From: Paenibacillus sp. yr247
GTDB lineage: Bacteria; Bacillota; Bacilli; Paenibacillales; NBRC-103111
Direction: 5' to 3'
NCBI RefSeq assembly: GCF_900103825.1
Contig: NZ_FNIF01000018.1
Coordinates: 34,503 to 98,502 of the forward strand
Length of the DNA stretch: 64,000 bases
Under the pieces are notes generated by a model. That model was not told the origin of the DNA. It was given only the letters and a program-made list of their open reading frames with translations, and searched no databases. Both the position numbers and the translations under genes were made by a program. This document shows positions 17,809-28,859 of the stretch, in pieces (the first letter of the stretch is position 1; each line of letters begins with the position of its first letter).

Positions 17809-19431
17809 CTAACCTCCTATCTTCCCGGCTACGCTTTGGATCAATTGATCCAAGCTGCCTATCGTTTGCTGAAGCGGCTGGCTTAGCACGCTTGGGTACA
17901 CCCCGAGCAAGAGAATGAACGCCACGAGCGTAATCATTGGCACCGCCTCGATTAACCTGGCGTCGCGCACGCCTTGCAGCGGCAGGCCAGGCTGTTTAGG
18001 GCCGAACGTGATGTTCAGCACCCCGCGCAGCACATAAACCGCTGCGAGAATGATCCCGAGTGTACCGACAATCGCGTACACGCGGTATGTTTCGAAGAGT
18101 CCGAGAAACGCGAGGAACTCACTGATGAAGCCGGATAAACCAGGCAATCCGAGCGAAGCCATACCGGCGATCAGCAGAATGCCGCTAATGAAAGGGACTG
18201 ACGACGCGAGACCGCCTAAGCGATCGAGATCAGTGGATTCGGTCCGCTCGTAGATACTGCCTACAAGCAGGAACATCAGGGCCGAGATGAGGCCGTGTGA
18301 GATAAGTTGGAACAAGGCGCCCTGCAGGCCCGTCACATTGAATGCGGCGAGACCAAGCAGTACGATGCCCATGTGGCTAATACTCGAGTAGGCCAGCACA
18401 AGCTTGAAGTCTCTTTGGACCATCGCGAGAATCGCGCCGTACAGGATGTTGATGACGCCAAGGAGCGCCAGCATCCAAGCCCACTGCTTGGCTTCCGCCG
18501 GGAAGAACAGAATGCCGAATCGAATGAGGCCGTAGGCCCCCATTTTCAGCAAAATCCCGGAGTGAATCATTACAACAGCAGGCGGAGCCTCCGTATGTAC
18601 TTTGAGCATCCACGTATGGAACGGGAAGATCGGCAGCTTAATGCCGAAGGCGATCAGCAGCATGATAAACACGGTCCATTTCATTGCCGGGCTAAGGAAG
18701 AACGGCGTTCCTGTTTGATTCACATAAGCCGTCGGATCCTGCAGCAAATTATGCGCAATCGTATGGATGTCACCGCTGTAGTAGATGATAGCCTCTGTTT
18801 GCGAAGGCACTTGGTTGAATCCGGCTGTGCTGACGAGAATTAAGAACGCGATCAACATGATCGCCGAGCCGAGTCCATTGTAGATTAGGAAACGGTTTGC
18901 GGCTTGTTCCCTGTTCATATACCCCCAAATACCAATCAAGAAGAACATTGGCACAAGCGTAATTTCGAAGAACAAGAAGAACAAGAACAGATCCTGAGCC
19001 ATAAATACACCGAACATGCCGGTTTCAAGAAGCAGGAACAGAATGTAGTACGTTTTCCAACGCTTTTTGATATACACCGAAGCTAAGGCAGCCATCGACG
19101 AAACAAGTGCGGTTAGAAATACGAGCGGTAAGGAGATTCCATCTACCGCCATATTGTACTTAAACTCAAAGAAATACGAAGTGATTTGCTGAATTCCCTC
19201 ATGGTTAAGCGGGACTTTAATCCAGTCCAGCTGTTCTTTATACTGAATCGGATCACCTTGATAGTTATAATCGAAGTATAACCACGCCGCCAAAATAAGC
19301 GGAATCAGCGTCGTCACGATACCAATCGTTTTTATCAAACGGCCTCGGTCCCCACGGATGAAGAGCAAGACCAGAACACCTAGCAGAGGGGAAAAAGCGA
19401 TCATACTTAGAATGGGCATACTAGCCAGCAT
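17809..19431 (-). CDS. nuoM: NADH-quinone oxidoreductase subunit M
   Basis: Antiporter-like membrane subunit of complex I, 540 residues with about 14 membrane segments. The signature FEITLVPMFFLIGIWG carries the conserved Glu, and the channel region KLPIFPFHTWMLKVHTEAPP is typical of NuoM. The ATG start overlaps the end of nuoL by 11 bp, and GGAAGGAGG is the ribosome binding site. Part of the gene (roughly 17930-18300) is GC-richer than its neighbours, but the protein sequence looks normal there. Confidence 0.96.
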   Translation of the reverse strand: MLASMPILSMIAFSPLLGVLVLLFIRGDRGRLIKTIGIVTTLIPLILAAWLYFDYNYQGDPIQYKEQLDWIKVPLNHEGIQQITSYFFEFKYNMAVDGISLPLVFLTALVSSMAALASVYIKKRWKTYYILFLLLETGMFGVFMAQDLFLFFLFFEITLVPMFFLIGIWGYMNREQAANRFLIYNGLGSAIMLIAFLILVSTAGFNQVPSQTEAIIYYSGDIHTIAHNLLQDPTAYVNQTGTPFFLSPAMKWTVFIMLLIAFGIKLPIFPFHTWMLKVHTEAPPAVVMIHSGILLKMGAYGLIRFGILFFPAEAKQWAWMLALLGVINILYGAILAMVQRDFKLVLAYSSISHMGIVLLGLAAFNVTGLQGALFQLISHGLISALMFLLVGSIYERTESTDLDRLGGLASSVPFISGILLIAGMASLGLPGLSGFISEFLAFLGLFETYRVYAIVGTLGIILAAVYVLRGVLNITFGPKQPGLPLQGVRDARLIEAVPMITLVAFILLLGVYPSVLSQPLQQTIGSLDQLIQSVAGKIGG

Positions 19432-21334
19432 GGATGAACCTCCTTCCTGCGATGGCGAGTACCAAAATCAGCATCCCCAGAATCATGATAACCCCGTAGG
19501 TCTGTAGTTGACCATTTTGAAGACGGGATCCTAAGCGGCCAAGACTGACTACCGTAAAGGCGACCAAACGCACAATACCATCAATGATATACACATCAAT
19601 CAGCTCGAGAACCCATCCTAAACCGCGAAGCGGCTTAACGATGGCACCATCATAGATTTCATCAACGAAATATTTACGATTCAGCAGCGTATACAACCAT
19701 GGCATCTTGCCAGAAACCACATCGCGCGGAATCGAACGTTTGAGGTAAATCAGGTAACCAAGGCCAATACCAAGCAAACCGGCCAGTGTAGATAGAATAA
19801 TAACGATCCAATTCGCTTTCTCATCATGGTTCTGACCCGTCAACCAGTGGCTGAGCCATTCATTGAACGGCGTATTCACAAAGCCCGCGACAACGGCAAG
19901 CACAGCCAGAACAATCAGCGGTGTTGTCATGGTTGCCGGAGATTCATGCGGTTCATGTGCAGCATGACCATGATCGTCTGCATCAGTCTTTACACTCCCT
20001 CTAGGCGAGCCTAAAAACACCAGGAAGAACAGACGCGACATATAGAAGGCTGTGAAGAAGGCAGCAATCACACCGACCCAGAATAGAAGCTGGTTATGCT
20101 CGTACGCTTCCGTCAATATCATATCCTTCGACCAGAACCCTGCGAACGGGAATATGCCTGAAAGTGCCAGCGTTCCTATCGCGAATGTCCAGGTCGTGAT
20201 TTTCATTTTACGAGATAATCCGCCCATTTCGTTAATGTCTTGCGTATGAACTGCGTGGATTACACTGCCTGCACCCAAGAAGAGCAGTGCCTTGAAGAAA
20301 GCGTGCGTGAACAAATGAAACATGCCCGACGTGTAGGAGACACCAATCCCCAATGCCATCATCATGTATCCGAGCTGACTCACGGTGGAGTAGGCAAGAA
20401 TGCGTTTGATATCATTCTGTGCTATACCAATCGTTGCTGCAAAAATTGCAGTGAAACCACCCACATAAGCAACAACTAACAGTGCATCCGGCGATGCATG
20501 GAAAATATCAAACGTACGCGCTACTAGATACACACCAGCTGCAACCATTGTTGCTGCGTGGATCAGCGCACTAATCGGCGTCGGACCTTCCATGGCATCA
20601 GGCAACCATGTGTGCAGCGGGAACTGACCTGACTTCCCCATCGCCCCTATGAAGATCAGAATGGCAATCCATGTGACGATCGTCGGGTCGATTTTGCCTG
20701 CTGTAAAAGCATTATGTATAGATGTAAAATCGAGCTCATGCCCTGGCATGTACCAATACAGCAGCAGAATGCCAATGAACAGACCAACGTCCCCGATACG
20801 GGTGACGATGAAGGCCTTTTTCGCAGCTGCCTTCGCCTCTGGCTTGAAGTACCAGAATCCAACGAGCAGGAAGGAGCATACCCCTACAAGCTCCCAGAAG
20901 ATGTACAACTCCAACATATTTTCCGAGATGACAAGGCCAAGCATGGAGAAGGAGAACAACGCGATATACCCAAAAAACACATGGATCCGCTCGTCGCCTT
21001 TCATATAACCTTTGGAATAAATATTCACGAGAAGAGAAACTAATGTGACGATAACAAGCATCAAAGAGTTCAGATTGTTAACCTCAAACCCCATATTCAG
21101 CGTAAAATCGCCCACTTGCAGCCAATGCAGCTTATTCCACGTGAAATCTTCCACTTTACCGCCAACTCGTTCAACGAAAATCAGCAAAGCCACGATAAAT
21201 GACGCTAGCATCGCGAAAATGCTGATGTAAATGCCTAGATCTTTTAATTGACGTCCCATAGCCGTAAGCGCTAGAAAAGCAAGCAGCGGAAACAACGGAA
21301 TGAGCCAGGCGTACTGTGAATAGTCCGATACCAT
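19421..21334 (-). CDS. nuoL: NADH-quinone oxidoreductase subunit L
   Basis: Largest antiporter-like subunit of complex I, 637 residues. FWELVGVCSFLLVGFWYF carries the conserved Glu, and GKSGQFPLHTWLPDAMEGPTP is the hallmark channel motif. The C-terminal part after about residue 480 contains the amphipathic lateral-helix region and a last membrane segment (VIMILGMLILVLAIAG). A histidine-rich cytoplasmic loop (DADDHGHAAHEPHE) lies near residue 460. The gene follows nuoK by 15 bp. Confidence 0.96.
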   Translation of the reverse strand: MVSDYSQYAWLIPLFPLLAFLALTAMGRQLKDLGIYISIFAMLASFIVALLIFVERVGGKVEDFTWNKLHWLQVGDFTLNMGFEVNNLNSLMLVIVTLVSLLVNIYSKGYMKGDERIHVFFGYIALFSFSMLGLVISENMLELYIFWELVGVCSFLLVGFWYFKPEAKAAAKKAFIVTRIGDVGLFIGILLLYWYMPGHELDFTSIHNAFTAGKIDPTIVTWIAILIFIGAMGKSGQFPLHTWLPDAMEGPTPISALIHAATMVAAGVYLVARTFDIFHASPDALLVVAYVGGFTAIFAATIGIAQNDIKRILAYSTVSQLGYMMMALGIGVSYTSGMFHLFTHAFFKALLFLGAGSVIHAVHTQDINEMGGLSRKMKITTWTFAIGTLALSGIFPFAGFWSKDMILTEAYEHNQLLFWVGVIAAFFTAFYMSRLFFLVFLGSPRGSVKTDADDHGHAAHEPHESPATMTTPLIVLAVLAVVAGFVNTPFNEWLSHWLTGQNHDEKANWIVIILSTLAGLLGIGLGYLIYLKRSIPRDVVSGKMPWLYTLLNRKYFVDEIYDGAIVKPLRGLGWVLELIDVYIIDGIVRLVAFTVVSLGRLGSRLQNGQLQTYGVIMILGMLILVLAIAGRRFIHAG

Positions 21335-21349
21335 ATCCTTGTTAGCCTC

Positions 21350-21661
21350 CTAGCGCTTCATAGAATCCAAATCCGTTACATCTACTGTCCCTTTATTTCG
21401 GTAAATCGTAATCAGAATCGCGATCCCAACAGCCGCCTCTGCAGCTGCTATGGTGATGTTGAAAAGCGAGAAAATTTGCCCCGTCAGAGCAGGGTGATCA
21501 CCAAGCTTCGAAAAAGCAATCAAATTCAAGTTAACGGCATTGAGCATAAGCTCGATCGACAGCAAAACGATAACCCCGTTCTTCTTTGTTATTGCGCCGT
21601 ATAAGCCGATACAGAACAGGATTGCAGCCAGCGTGAGATAGGGAGTTACAATGTTGCCCAC
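21350..21661 (-). CDS. nuoK: NADH-quinone oxidoreductase subunit K
   Basis: Small three-helix membrane subunit of complex I (103 residues). The conserved glutamates in helices 2 and 3 are visible in [18 protein letters not shown] and [20 protein letters not shown]. The start is GTG with GAGGA upstream, 2 bp after nuoJ. Confidence 0.95.
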   Translation of the reverse strand: MGNIVTPYLTLAAILFCIGLYGAITKKNGVIVLLSIELMLNAVNLNLIAFSKLGDHPALTGQIFSLFNITIAAAEAAVGIAILITIYRNKGTVDVTDLDSMKR

Positions 21662-21663
21662 AG

Positions 21664-22194
21664 CTAATCCTCCTCTCTCTTTGCGACCACAATGGCGCCG
21701 ATGAAGGCCACCGTCAGCAGCACCGACATGATTTCGAAAGGAATAACATGCTCGTTATAGAGCAGCTTCCCGATTTCTAACGTATTGTCCTTACCCGCAT
21801 TCAGGGTACCTGAAGCGACGAAGGTAGTTTTTTGTATGGCATAAAATAACACCCCGAACAACCCCAAAGCGCCAACAATCGCCAAGCCTTCATGCCAAGG
21901 ACGCCTAGGCTCCTCTTCTTCCCCTTGTCTGTGCTTCGTCATCATGATGCCGAAAATCATCAGAATTGAGATCGCACCAGCGTAGATTAACACTTGCACG
22001 AAAGCTACAAACTCAGCCTCCAGAATGACATATAGCCCAGCCAAACTAATAAACGTAAGCGCAACGGCAATGACCATGTGAACGACTTTGGTAAAAGAAA
22101 TCATGAAGATGGCTCCGCCGATCGCGAGTAGAGCGAAGACGAAGAAAGCCCAGCTTGAACCGCTTGATAGGAAATCGCCAATTCCGTTAAACAT
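21664..22194 (-). CDS. nuoJ: NADH-quinone oxidoreductase subunit J
   Basis: Membrane subunit J of complex I, about 176 residues with five hydrophobic segments. [20 protein letters not shown] is the family hallmark. The open frame begins at 22260 inside nuoI, but ATG 22194 behind a run of G (ribosome binding site GGGGGG) gives the normal N-terminus [12 protein letters not shown] and overlaps the nuoI stop by only 8 bp. Confidence 0.94.
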   Translation of the reverse strand: MFNGIGDFLSSGSSWAFFVFALLAIGGAIFMISFTKVVHMVIAVALTFISLAGLYVILEAEFVAFVQVLIYAGAISILMIFGIMMTKHRQGEEEEPRRPWHEGLAIVGALGLFGVLFYAIQKTTFVASGTLNAGKDNTLEIGKLLYNEHVIPFEIMSVLLTVAFIGAIVVAKREED

Positions 22195-22639
22195 CTTTCT
22201 TGGCCCCCCCTTTTGGCAGTGCCGAGTTGTTCTCCTGACGGATATTTTGAGTGTTTTCACTTAGCCATTGCATATTTTTGAACAGATCATCTCGACTGTA
22301 CGTACTGAGCTCAAAATTGTTCGTCATGACGATCGCTTCCGTCGGACACACCTCGGTGCAGAGATCGCACAAAATACAAATTTCAAAATTAATGTCGTAC
22401 GTATCGATAACCTTGCCCTTCTTCTCGGGGTCTGGGTTCGCTTTACCTGTTAAGGTAATACATTCCGTCGGACAAACACGAGCACATTGATTACACACAA
22501 TGCATTTCTCTGGATCAAAATATTGAATACCGCGAAAGCGATCCGGCATTTTAATCGGGACGTCAGGGTATGCGTACGTTATTTTTTTCTGGGTCATGCT
22601 TTTAAACGTTACGCCTAAACCTTTCATTATGCCCTTCAT
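22187..22639 (-). CDS. nuoI: NADH-quinone oxidoreductase subunit I (2[4Fe-4S])
   Basis: Peripheral-arm subunit carrying clusters N6a and N6b that pass electrons towards NuoB. Two complete ferredoxin motifs are present, CIVCNQCARVCP and CILCDLCTEVCP, in a 150-residue protein. Its ribosome binding site (CTAAGGAGGG) is the end of a hairpin repeat, and two tandem repeat copies separate it from nuoH, the only large gap inside the operon. Confidence 0.96.
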   Translation of the reverse strand: MKGIMKGLGVTFKSMTQKKITYAYPDVPIKMPDRFRGIQYFDPEKCIVCNQCARVCPTECITLTGKANPDPEKKGKVIDTYDINFEICILCDLCTEVCPTEAIVMTNNFELSTYSRDDLFKNMQWLSENTQNIRQENNSALPKGGAKKDV

Positions 22640-22651
22640 TCGTTTCCCTCC

Positions 22652-22730
22652 TTAGAGTTTTCCGTAGGAAAACTTGCATCGTAAGCGTAATCTTAGAGTT
22701 TTGCTTTAGCAAAACTGACTTCGAAAGCAT
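22652..22730 (-). repeat. Two tandem hairpin repeats between nuoH and nuoI
   Basis: Copies at 22652-22687 (arms GTTTTCC/GGAAAAC) and 22693-22730 (arms GTTTTGC/GCAAAAC), period about 41 bp. The arms differ but remain complementary. In gene direction the last copy ends in CTAAGGAGG, the ribosome binding site of nuoI. Confidence 0.85.
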
Positions 22731-22746
22731 GCTTAGCGTTTTTCTG

Positions 22747-23751
22747 TTATGTGATGGTCATAATGATCGCCGTTACCAGCATATTGACTAGTGCGAGTGG
22801 TAGCAGCACTTTCCAGCCGAACCCCATAAGTTGATCGACCCGCACCCGGGGCAGCGTCGCGCGCAGCCAGAACAGGAAGAACACAATAAAGGAGAATTTC
22901 AGTAGGAACCAGATTATACCTGGGATGAAATCAAGGAATGGGAATGGCGCATGCCACCCACCCAGGAAAATCAAGCTTGTCAACGAAGCAATGACGAACA
23001 CGTACACATACTCCGATAGCATGAAAAAGGCGAAACGGAAACCGCTGTATTCCACATGGTAGCCTGCAACGAGCTCTGATTCTGCTTCCGGAAGGTCAAA
23101 CGGCGTTCGATTGAGCTCCGAGACGCCGGCAATAGCGAAAATGATAAAGCCTAGAATCTGGGGAATGAAGTTCCAATGCCAGAAGCCGCCCGATTGATGA
23201 TCAACAATGGTGTGTAGATTTAAACTGCCTGTCATCATGATGACACCAATAACGGAAATCACGAGCGGAACCTCGTAACTAATCATTTGAGCCGCCGAAC
23301 GCATACCGCCAAGCAGCGCGTATTTGTTATTCGACGCCCAACCGCCGAGTATGATACCAATCGTAGAAATTCCCGTAAGGGCGACATAAAAGAGCAGACC
23401 CACATTTAAATTCGCGTTAAACAACCGATCCGAAAACGGAATCGTCGCAATAATCGTGAACGAAGGGATAAAGGTAATGATTGGCGCTAGAATAAAGAGC
23501 TCACGCTCCGCCTTTTTGGGAATCGTATCCTCTTTGATTAAGAGCTTAAATACGTCCGCGACACTCTGTAGGAGCCCAAAAGGTCCTGTTCGGTTCGGTC
23601 CGATTCGCATCTGCATCCAGCCGATAACCTTACGCTCGAAGTAGATTGCATAGGTTACGAAGCCCAGGACCAGCATCAGCATGACGATGCCCCAGAACAG
23701 GAAAACGAAGAAGTTCGTCCAAGTTAGACTCGCCTCAAGTAAATTCACCAT
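22747..23751 (-). CDS. nuoH: NADH-quinone oxidoreductase subunit H
   Basis: Membrane subunit linking the peripheral and membrane arms of complex I and lining the quinone site; 334 residues with about 8 hydrophobic segments. Family signatures are MQMRIGPNRTGPFGLLQS, ELNRTPFDLPEAESELVAGY and RATLPRVRVDQLMGFGWK. The start codon overlaps the nuoD stop. Confidence 0.97.
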   Translation of the reverse strand: MVNLLEASLTWTNFFVFLFWGIVMLMLVLGFVTYAIYFERKVIGWMQMRIGPNRTGPFGLLQSVADVFKLLIKEDTIPKKAERELFILAPIITFIPSFTIIATIPFSDRLFNANLNVGLLFYVALTGISTIGIILGGWASNNKYALLGGMRSAAQMISYEVPLVISVIGVIMMTGSLNLHTIVDHQSGGFWHWNFIPQILGFIIFAIAGVSELNRTPFDLPEAESELVAGYHVEYSGFRFAFFMLSEYVYVFVIASLTSLIFLGGWHAPFPFLDFIPGIIWFLLKFSFIVFFLFWLRATLPRVRVDQLMGFGWKVLLPLALVNMLVTAIIMTIT

Positions 23752-24851
23752 TAGGCATCCACCTCCCCAACGACAATATCGATGCCGCCCAAAATCGTAA
23801 TCAGGTTGGTCATCGACTCACCGACCAGCAGCTTGGGCAATATTTGCAGATTCACGAAGGAGGGTCTGCGGAATTTTAGACGGAAAGGCTCTTGTTTGCC
23901 GCGAGAAATGATATAGCATCCAATTTCCCCGCGCGGAGACTCGATAGCCGAATACACTTCTCCTTCTGGAGGACGAATGACTCTAGGCACCTTGCCCATG
24001 GTTTCGCCTTGCTCAGGGAACTGCTCAACGGCTTGCTCCAGGATACGAAGGGATTGCTTCACTTCCTCCATACGCAGCAAGTAGCGATCATAGCAATCAC
24101 CGCCGCTGCGAACCGGCACATCGAACTGGAAACGGCTGTACAGGCTGTACGGCTGCGTTTTGCGAATATCCCAGTCTACACCGGTACATCTTAGGTTAGC
24201 GCCGCTAAGGCCATATGCAATAGCTGTATCAGCGTCATACTTGCCTACACCTTTGATACGGGAGAGAAAGATTTCATTCCCCGTCACTAACGTGTGATAT
24301 TCTTCCAGCTTACCGTACATATAAGGTATAAATTTCTTAACTTTATCAATCCAACCGTCAGGAGCATCCCACTTTACGCCTCCAACTCGCATGTAGTTAT
24401 AAGTCAGACGCGCCCCACAAAGTTCATTGAACAGGTCAATAATAATTTCCCGATCACGAAAAGCGTATAAGAACGGGCTCATCGCGCCAATGTCCAGCAA
24501 ATAGGTACCCCACCACACCATGTGAGAAGCAATGCGTTGAAGCTCCATCACGATTAAGCGAAGAAACTCCGCTCGTTCTGGCACTTCCAGCTGCATCATT
24601 TTCTCTACGGCATTAACAAGCACGTAGTTAGTCGTCATGGCCGATACGTAATCCATGCGATCCGTGTAAGGAATAATTTGCGTGTAGCTAAGGTTTTCAG
24701 CCAGTTTCTCTGTTCCTCTATGTAGATAGCCCATGACGGGTATAGCTTCTTTGATTATTTCTCCATCCAGCTTCACGATCACGCGGAAAACGCCGTGCGT
24801 ACTTGGATGCTGAGGACCAACGTTTAACAGGAGCTCTTCTGTCCGTAACAA
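23751..24851 (-). CDS. nuoD: NADH-quinone oxidoreductase subunit D (49 kDa type)
   Basis: Peripheral-arm quinone-site subunit, related to the large subunit of NiFe hydrogenases; 366 residues. The N-terminal LNVGPQHPSTHGVFRV and the GYLHRGTEKL segment are diagnostic. The start is TTG with GGAGG eight bases upstream. It follows nuoC by 3 bp. It is a separate subunit, not fused to NuoC as in some proteobacteria. Confidence 0.96.
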   Translation of the reverse strand: MLRTEELLLNVGPQHPSTHGVFRVIVKLDGEIIKEAIPVMGYLHRGTEKLAENLSYTQIIPYTDRMDYVSAMTTNYVLVNAVEKMMQLEVPERAEFLRLIVMELQRIASHMVWWGTYLLDIGAMSPFLYAFRDREIIIDLFNELCGARLTYNYMRVGGVKWDAPDGWIDKVKKFIPYMYGKLEEYHTLVTGNEIFLSRIKGVGKYDADTAIAYGLSGANLRCTGVDWDIRKTQPYSLYSRFQFDVPVRSGGDCYDRYLLRMEEVKQSLRILEQAVEQFPEQGETMGKVPRVIRPPEGEVYSAIESPRGEIGCYIISRGKQEPFRLKFRRPSFVNLQILPKLLVGESMTNLITILGGIDIVVGEVDA

Positions 24852-24854
24852 ATG

Positions 24855-25871
24855 CTACACCTCCGGGTCGAGCGGTTCGTAATCTTTGCGCAGTGGATGG
24901 CCGACCCAATCGTCAGGCATCATGATTCGTACTAAATTAGGGTGACCCGGGAAATCAATTCCCAGCAGGTCATACACTTCCCGCTCATTCCAATTCGCGG
25001 TTGGCCATATAAGAGCAACGGAAGGAATGCTCGGCTGATCTCGGTCTGTTTTCACTTTTACGCAATACTCACGCTTGTGTGTGAGGGAAAGCAGATGATA
25101 CGCCACCTCCAGGTGCGTCTCCTGGTCAACGCCGGAGAGATTGCGCAAGTAGTCGCAGCGCAGCTCTTCGTGATCCCTCAGCGTCACCGCGGCCTGCGGC
25201 CAGCGGGAGCTGTGGATGACCACGTAAGGACGATGCGCGTCCCTTTCGTTGATGAAAGCATCGACGACGACGTCTTCGCCAACGTCGGCTTTCAAGATCG
25301 CGACCAGCCGATCAAGCAGCGGCTGGTTCGGTGAAGGCTCCTTCGGCGCGGCAGGCTCCGCCGAATCGGTTTTCGCCCCGCGCGCGCTAGCTCGCGCAGC
25401 GCGTGCTTCAGCTGCGGCCTGGGCTTTGGCCGCCTTCTCGTCTTCCCCAGCGTCCGCAGGCACTGGTGACGCCTCGGCTCCAGCCGACGCGGGCTCGCCC
25501 GTCGGCTCAGCGGCCGCCCGCGCAGCGAGGCGGGCAACTCTCGCCGCGGCGCGCTCCGCTGCCGCGTCACTGCTGCTCTTCTCCGCCGCCGGAGCATCGG
25601 CGCCTGGCGCACGCTCCGCGAGCTCAGCCGCAGGCGCATCGCTTGGCTCGTTCGTCGTCTGCACAGCCGGATCAGCGGCCTGATTCTCCGCCGCGCGATC
25701 TACGGCTGCTTGCACGTCAGCGCTAAGCGGCGTCTTACTCGCGCGCGCCTCTGGCGTCAGCTCGCCTACCTCAGCGATAGCTTCCTCTAGAGGAGATTCG
25801 CTCTTTTTCTTACCTTCCTCAGCAGGAGGAGTCTGGTCAACTTTACCCTCCGGCTTCTTTTCATCACTCAT
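24855..25871 (-). CDS. nuoC: NADH-quinone oxidoreductase subunit C with long Ala-rich N-terminal extension
   Basis: The C-terminal part (about residues 185-338) is a normal NuoC (30 kDa subunit): [18 protein letters not shown] followed by [20 protein letters not shown] and PLRKDYEP. The first roughly 180 residues are low-complexity, rich in Ala, Glu, Pro and Arg (for example [19 protein letters not shown]), probably disordered or helical, and absent from classical NuoC. The underlying DNA (about 25320-25740) is strikingly GC-rich. The reading frame is intact from ATG 25871, which overlaps nuoB, so the extension is translated. Extensions of this kind could be lineage-specific. Confidence 0.94.
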   Translation of the reverse strand: MSDEKKPEGKVDQTPPAEEGKKKSESPLEEAIAEVGELTPEARASKTPLSADVQAAVDRAAENQAADPAVQTTNEPSDAPAAELAERAPGADAPAAEKSSSDAAAERAAARVARLAARAAAEPTGEPASAGAEASPVPADAGEDEKAAKAQAAAEARAARASARGAKTDSAEPAAPKEPSPNQPLLDRLVAILKADVGEDVVVDAFINERDAHRPYVVIHSSRWPQAAVTLRDHEELRCDYLRNLSGVDQETHLEVAYHLLSLTHKREYCVKVKTDRDQPSIPSVALIWPTANWNEREVYDLLGIDFPGHPNLVRIMMPDDWVGHPLRKDYEPLDPEV

Positions 25872-26386
25872 CGATTGGTCACCTGCTTCCCGGTCTTCGC
25901 TTCATAGCGAATCTTCTCCTGAAGCTTATTAATGCCATAGATGAGTGCCGCCGGATTTGGTGGACAACCCGGAATATAAACATCAACCGGAACGATCTGG
26001 TCAACGCCCTTTACAACGGAATATGACTTCACATAAGGTCCTCCTGCTGTCGCACACGAGCCCATCGCAATGACCCATTTCGGTTCAGGCATTTGTTCAT
26101 AAAGACGGCGCAGCAAAGGAGCCATTTTCTTCGTTACAGTCCCCGCAACAATCATCACATCGGATTGCCTAGGAGACGTACGGAAGATGACTCCGAAACG
26201 GTCTAAATCATAGTGAGAGCCGCCAGTTCCCATCATTTCAATGGCACAACAGGCCAGGCCAAACGTTAACGGCCAAAGCGAATTACTGCGCGCCCAAGCT
26301 TTCACTTGCTCTAACGTCGTCATGAATACATTGCGGTTTAACTCTTCCCGTTCTTCGGGAGATATCGACTCTAAACTGAAGTCCAT
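25868..26386 (-). CDS. nuoB: NADH-quinone oxidoreductase subunit B (cluster N2)
   Basis: Peripheral-arm subunit holding the terminal [4Fe-4S] cluster N2 next to the quinone site. The cysteine pattern is complete: [20 protein letters not shown] and [10 protein letters not shown]. The frame opens at 26449, but the ATG at 26386 ([16 protein letters not shown]) fits the family length of 172 residues and only slightly overlaps nuoA. Confidence 0.96.
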   Translation of the reverse strand: MDFSLESISPEEREELNRNVFMTTLEQVKAWARSNSLWPLTFGLACCAIEMMGTGGSHYDLDRFGVIFRTSPRQSDVMIVAGTVTKKMAPLLRRLYEQMPEPKWVIAMGSCATAGGPYVKSYSVVKGVDQIVPVDVYIPGCPPNPAALIYGINKLQEKIRYEAKTGKQVTNR

Positions 26387-26745
26387 TGCAGCACCTTCTT
26401 CTTCCAAGCGTATATTAATCCAATGGCTAGCAAGGCTACGAAAATACACATTTCCACTAAGGCAAAAAGGCCAAGCTGATTAAATGCAACAGCCCAAGGA
26501 TAGAGGAACACGGTCTCAACATCGAAGATGACAAACATTAAAGCAAACAAATAATAACGAATATTAAACCGGATTTGACCCTCACCTACAGGCTCGTTAC
26601 CACTCTCATACGTCGTATACTTCTCATCGACGGGCTTACTCGGTCTTAACCATTTGCCTATCGTCAGCGCTGCCACAGGGAGGAGAATACCTAACCCGAG
26701 AAAAATCGCTACGATTACATAGTTATTTGTATACATCATCTGCAT
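26371..26745 (-). CDS. nuoA: NADH-quinone oxidoreductase subunit A
   Basis: Small membrane subunit A of complex I (124 residues, three hydrophobic segments). The conserved loop [21 protein letters not shown] and [13 protein letters not shown] are diagnostic. It is the first gene of the operon, with GGAGGCGG upstream of ATG 26745. The promoter should lie in 26750-26915, but I could not name a convincing -35/-10 pair. Confidence 0.96.
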   Translation of the reverse strand: MQMMYTNNYVIVAIFLGLGILLPVAALTIGKWLRPSKPVDEKYTTYESGNEPVGEGQIRFNIRYYLFALMFVIFDVETVFLYPWAVAFNQLGLFALVEMCIFVALLAIGLIYAWKKKVLQWTSV

Positions 26746-26919
26746 GTAACCGCCTCCATTCTTATTTGCTTTCCTTAATCATCCTTTTAGTTTTGGTAAT
26801 ATTCACCTACAACATTATATCAAAAAGCCTTTTAGGCGTCGATGACTAATTCCAAACACCACTTTTCAATCCTAGTGAGTAGATTTTCCAAAATTATCTT
26901 TTATTAGTCTGCCTATACG

Positions 26920-26951
26920 AAAAAAAGCGAAGGAACTCAAAGTTCCCTCGC
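26920..26951 (-). terminator. Intrinsic terminator of the ATP synthase operon
   Basis: On the minus strand GCGAGGGAACT pairs with AGTTCCTTCGC around a three-base loop and is followed by seven T, 17 bp after the atpC stop codon. Confidence 0.9.
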
Positions 26952-26968
26952 ATTTAATCAAACATCTA

Positions 26969-27373
26969 TTATTTCCCGGACACATTGATACGATTTAATG
27001 CTCTTTGAAGAGCGGCTTCAGCACGCTTGAAATCAACGTTTTCTTGCTTTGTTTCAGCAAGACGCTTCTCCGCACGTTCCTTTGCTGCTTTCGCACGATC
27101 GATATCAATCTGTTCTGGTAGCTCGGCGCTTTCCGCCAATATAACCACCTTATCCTTGCGCACTTCCATGAAACCGCCATTTACTGCGATGATTTCGTCT
27201 TTAGAGCCCTGTTTCTTCACAGTAATAGACGCAATTTTCAATGGAGTGACCAGTGGAATGTGATTCGGCAGAATTCCAAGCTCCCCTTCGACACCCTTCA
27301 CGCTAACCATGTTCACTTGTTCAGCGTACACTTTGCGCTCTGGGGTAACAATTTCCAGTAGGAATGTACTCAC
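26969..27373 (-). CDS. atpC: F1 ATP synthase subunit epsilon
   Basis: Central-stalk subunit that couples and regulates F1 (134 residues). The N-terminal beta-barrel has [15 protein letters not shown] and [16 protein letters not shown]; the C-terminal helical hairpin (about residues 90-134, rich in Ala, Lys and Glu) is the regulatory part. The start is GTG with GGAGA upstream. Last gene of the atp operon. Confidence 0.96.
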   Translation of the reverse strand: MSTFLLEIVTPERKVYAEQVNMVSVKGVEGELGILPNHIPLVTPLKIASITVKKQGSKDEIIAVNGGFMEVRKDKVVILAESAELPEQIDIDRAKAAKERAEKRLAETKQENVDFKRAEAALQRALNRINVSGK

Positions 27374-27413
27374 TTGGATTCTCCTTCCTAAACTTACTTA
27401 GAGAGCATGCACC

Positions 27414-28853
<1,440 letters not shown>

Positions 28854-28859
28854 TTATCA

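Noticed and set aside
18307..18843. 178-codon plus-strand ORF opposite nuoM
   Set aside because: Antisense shadow in a GC-rich part of nuoM, with a charged, unlikely composition and no ribosome binding site.
25249..25683. Long Ala-rich ORFs on the plus strand opposite nuoC
   Set aside because: They arise from the GC-rich, low-complexity DNA of the NuoC extension, have no ribosome binding site and lie antisense to a clear operon gene.
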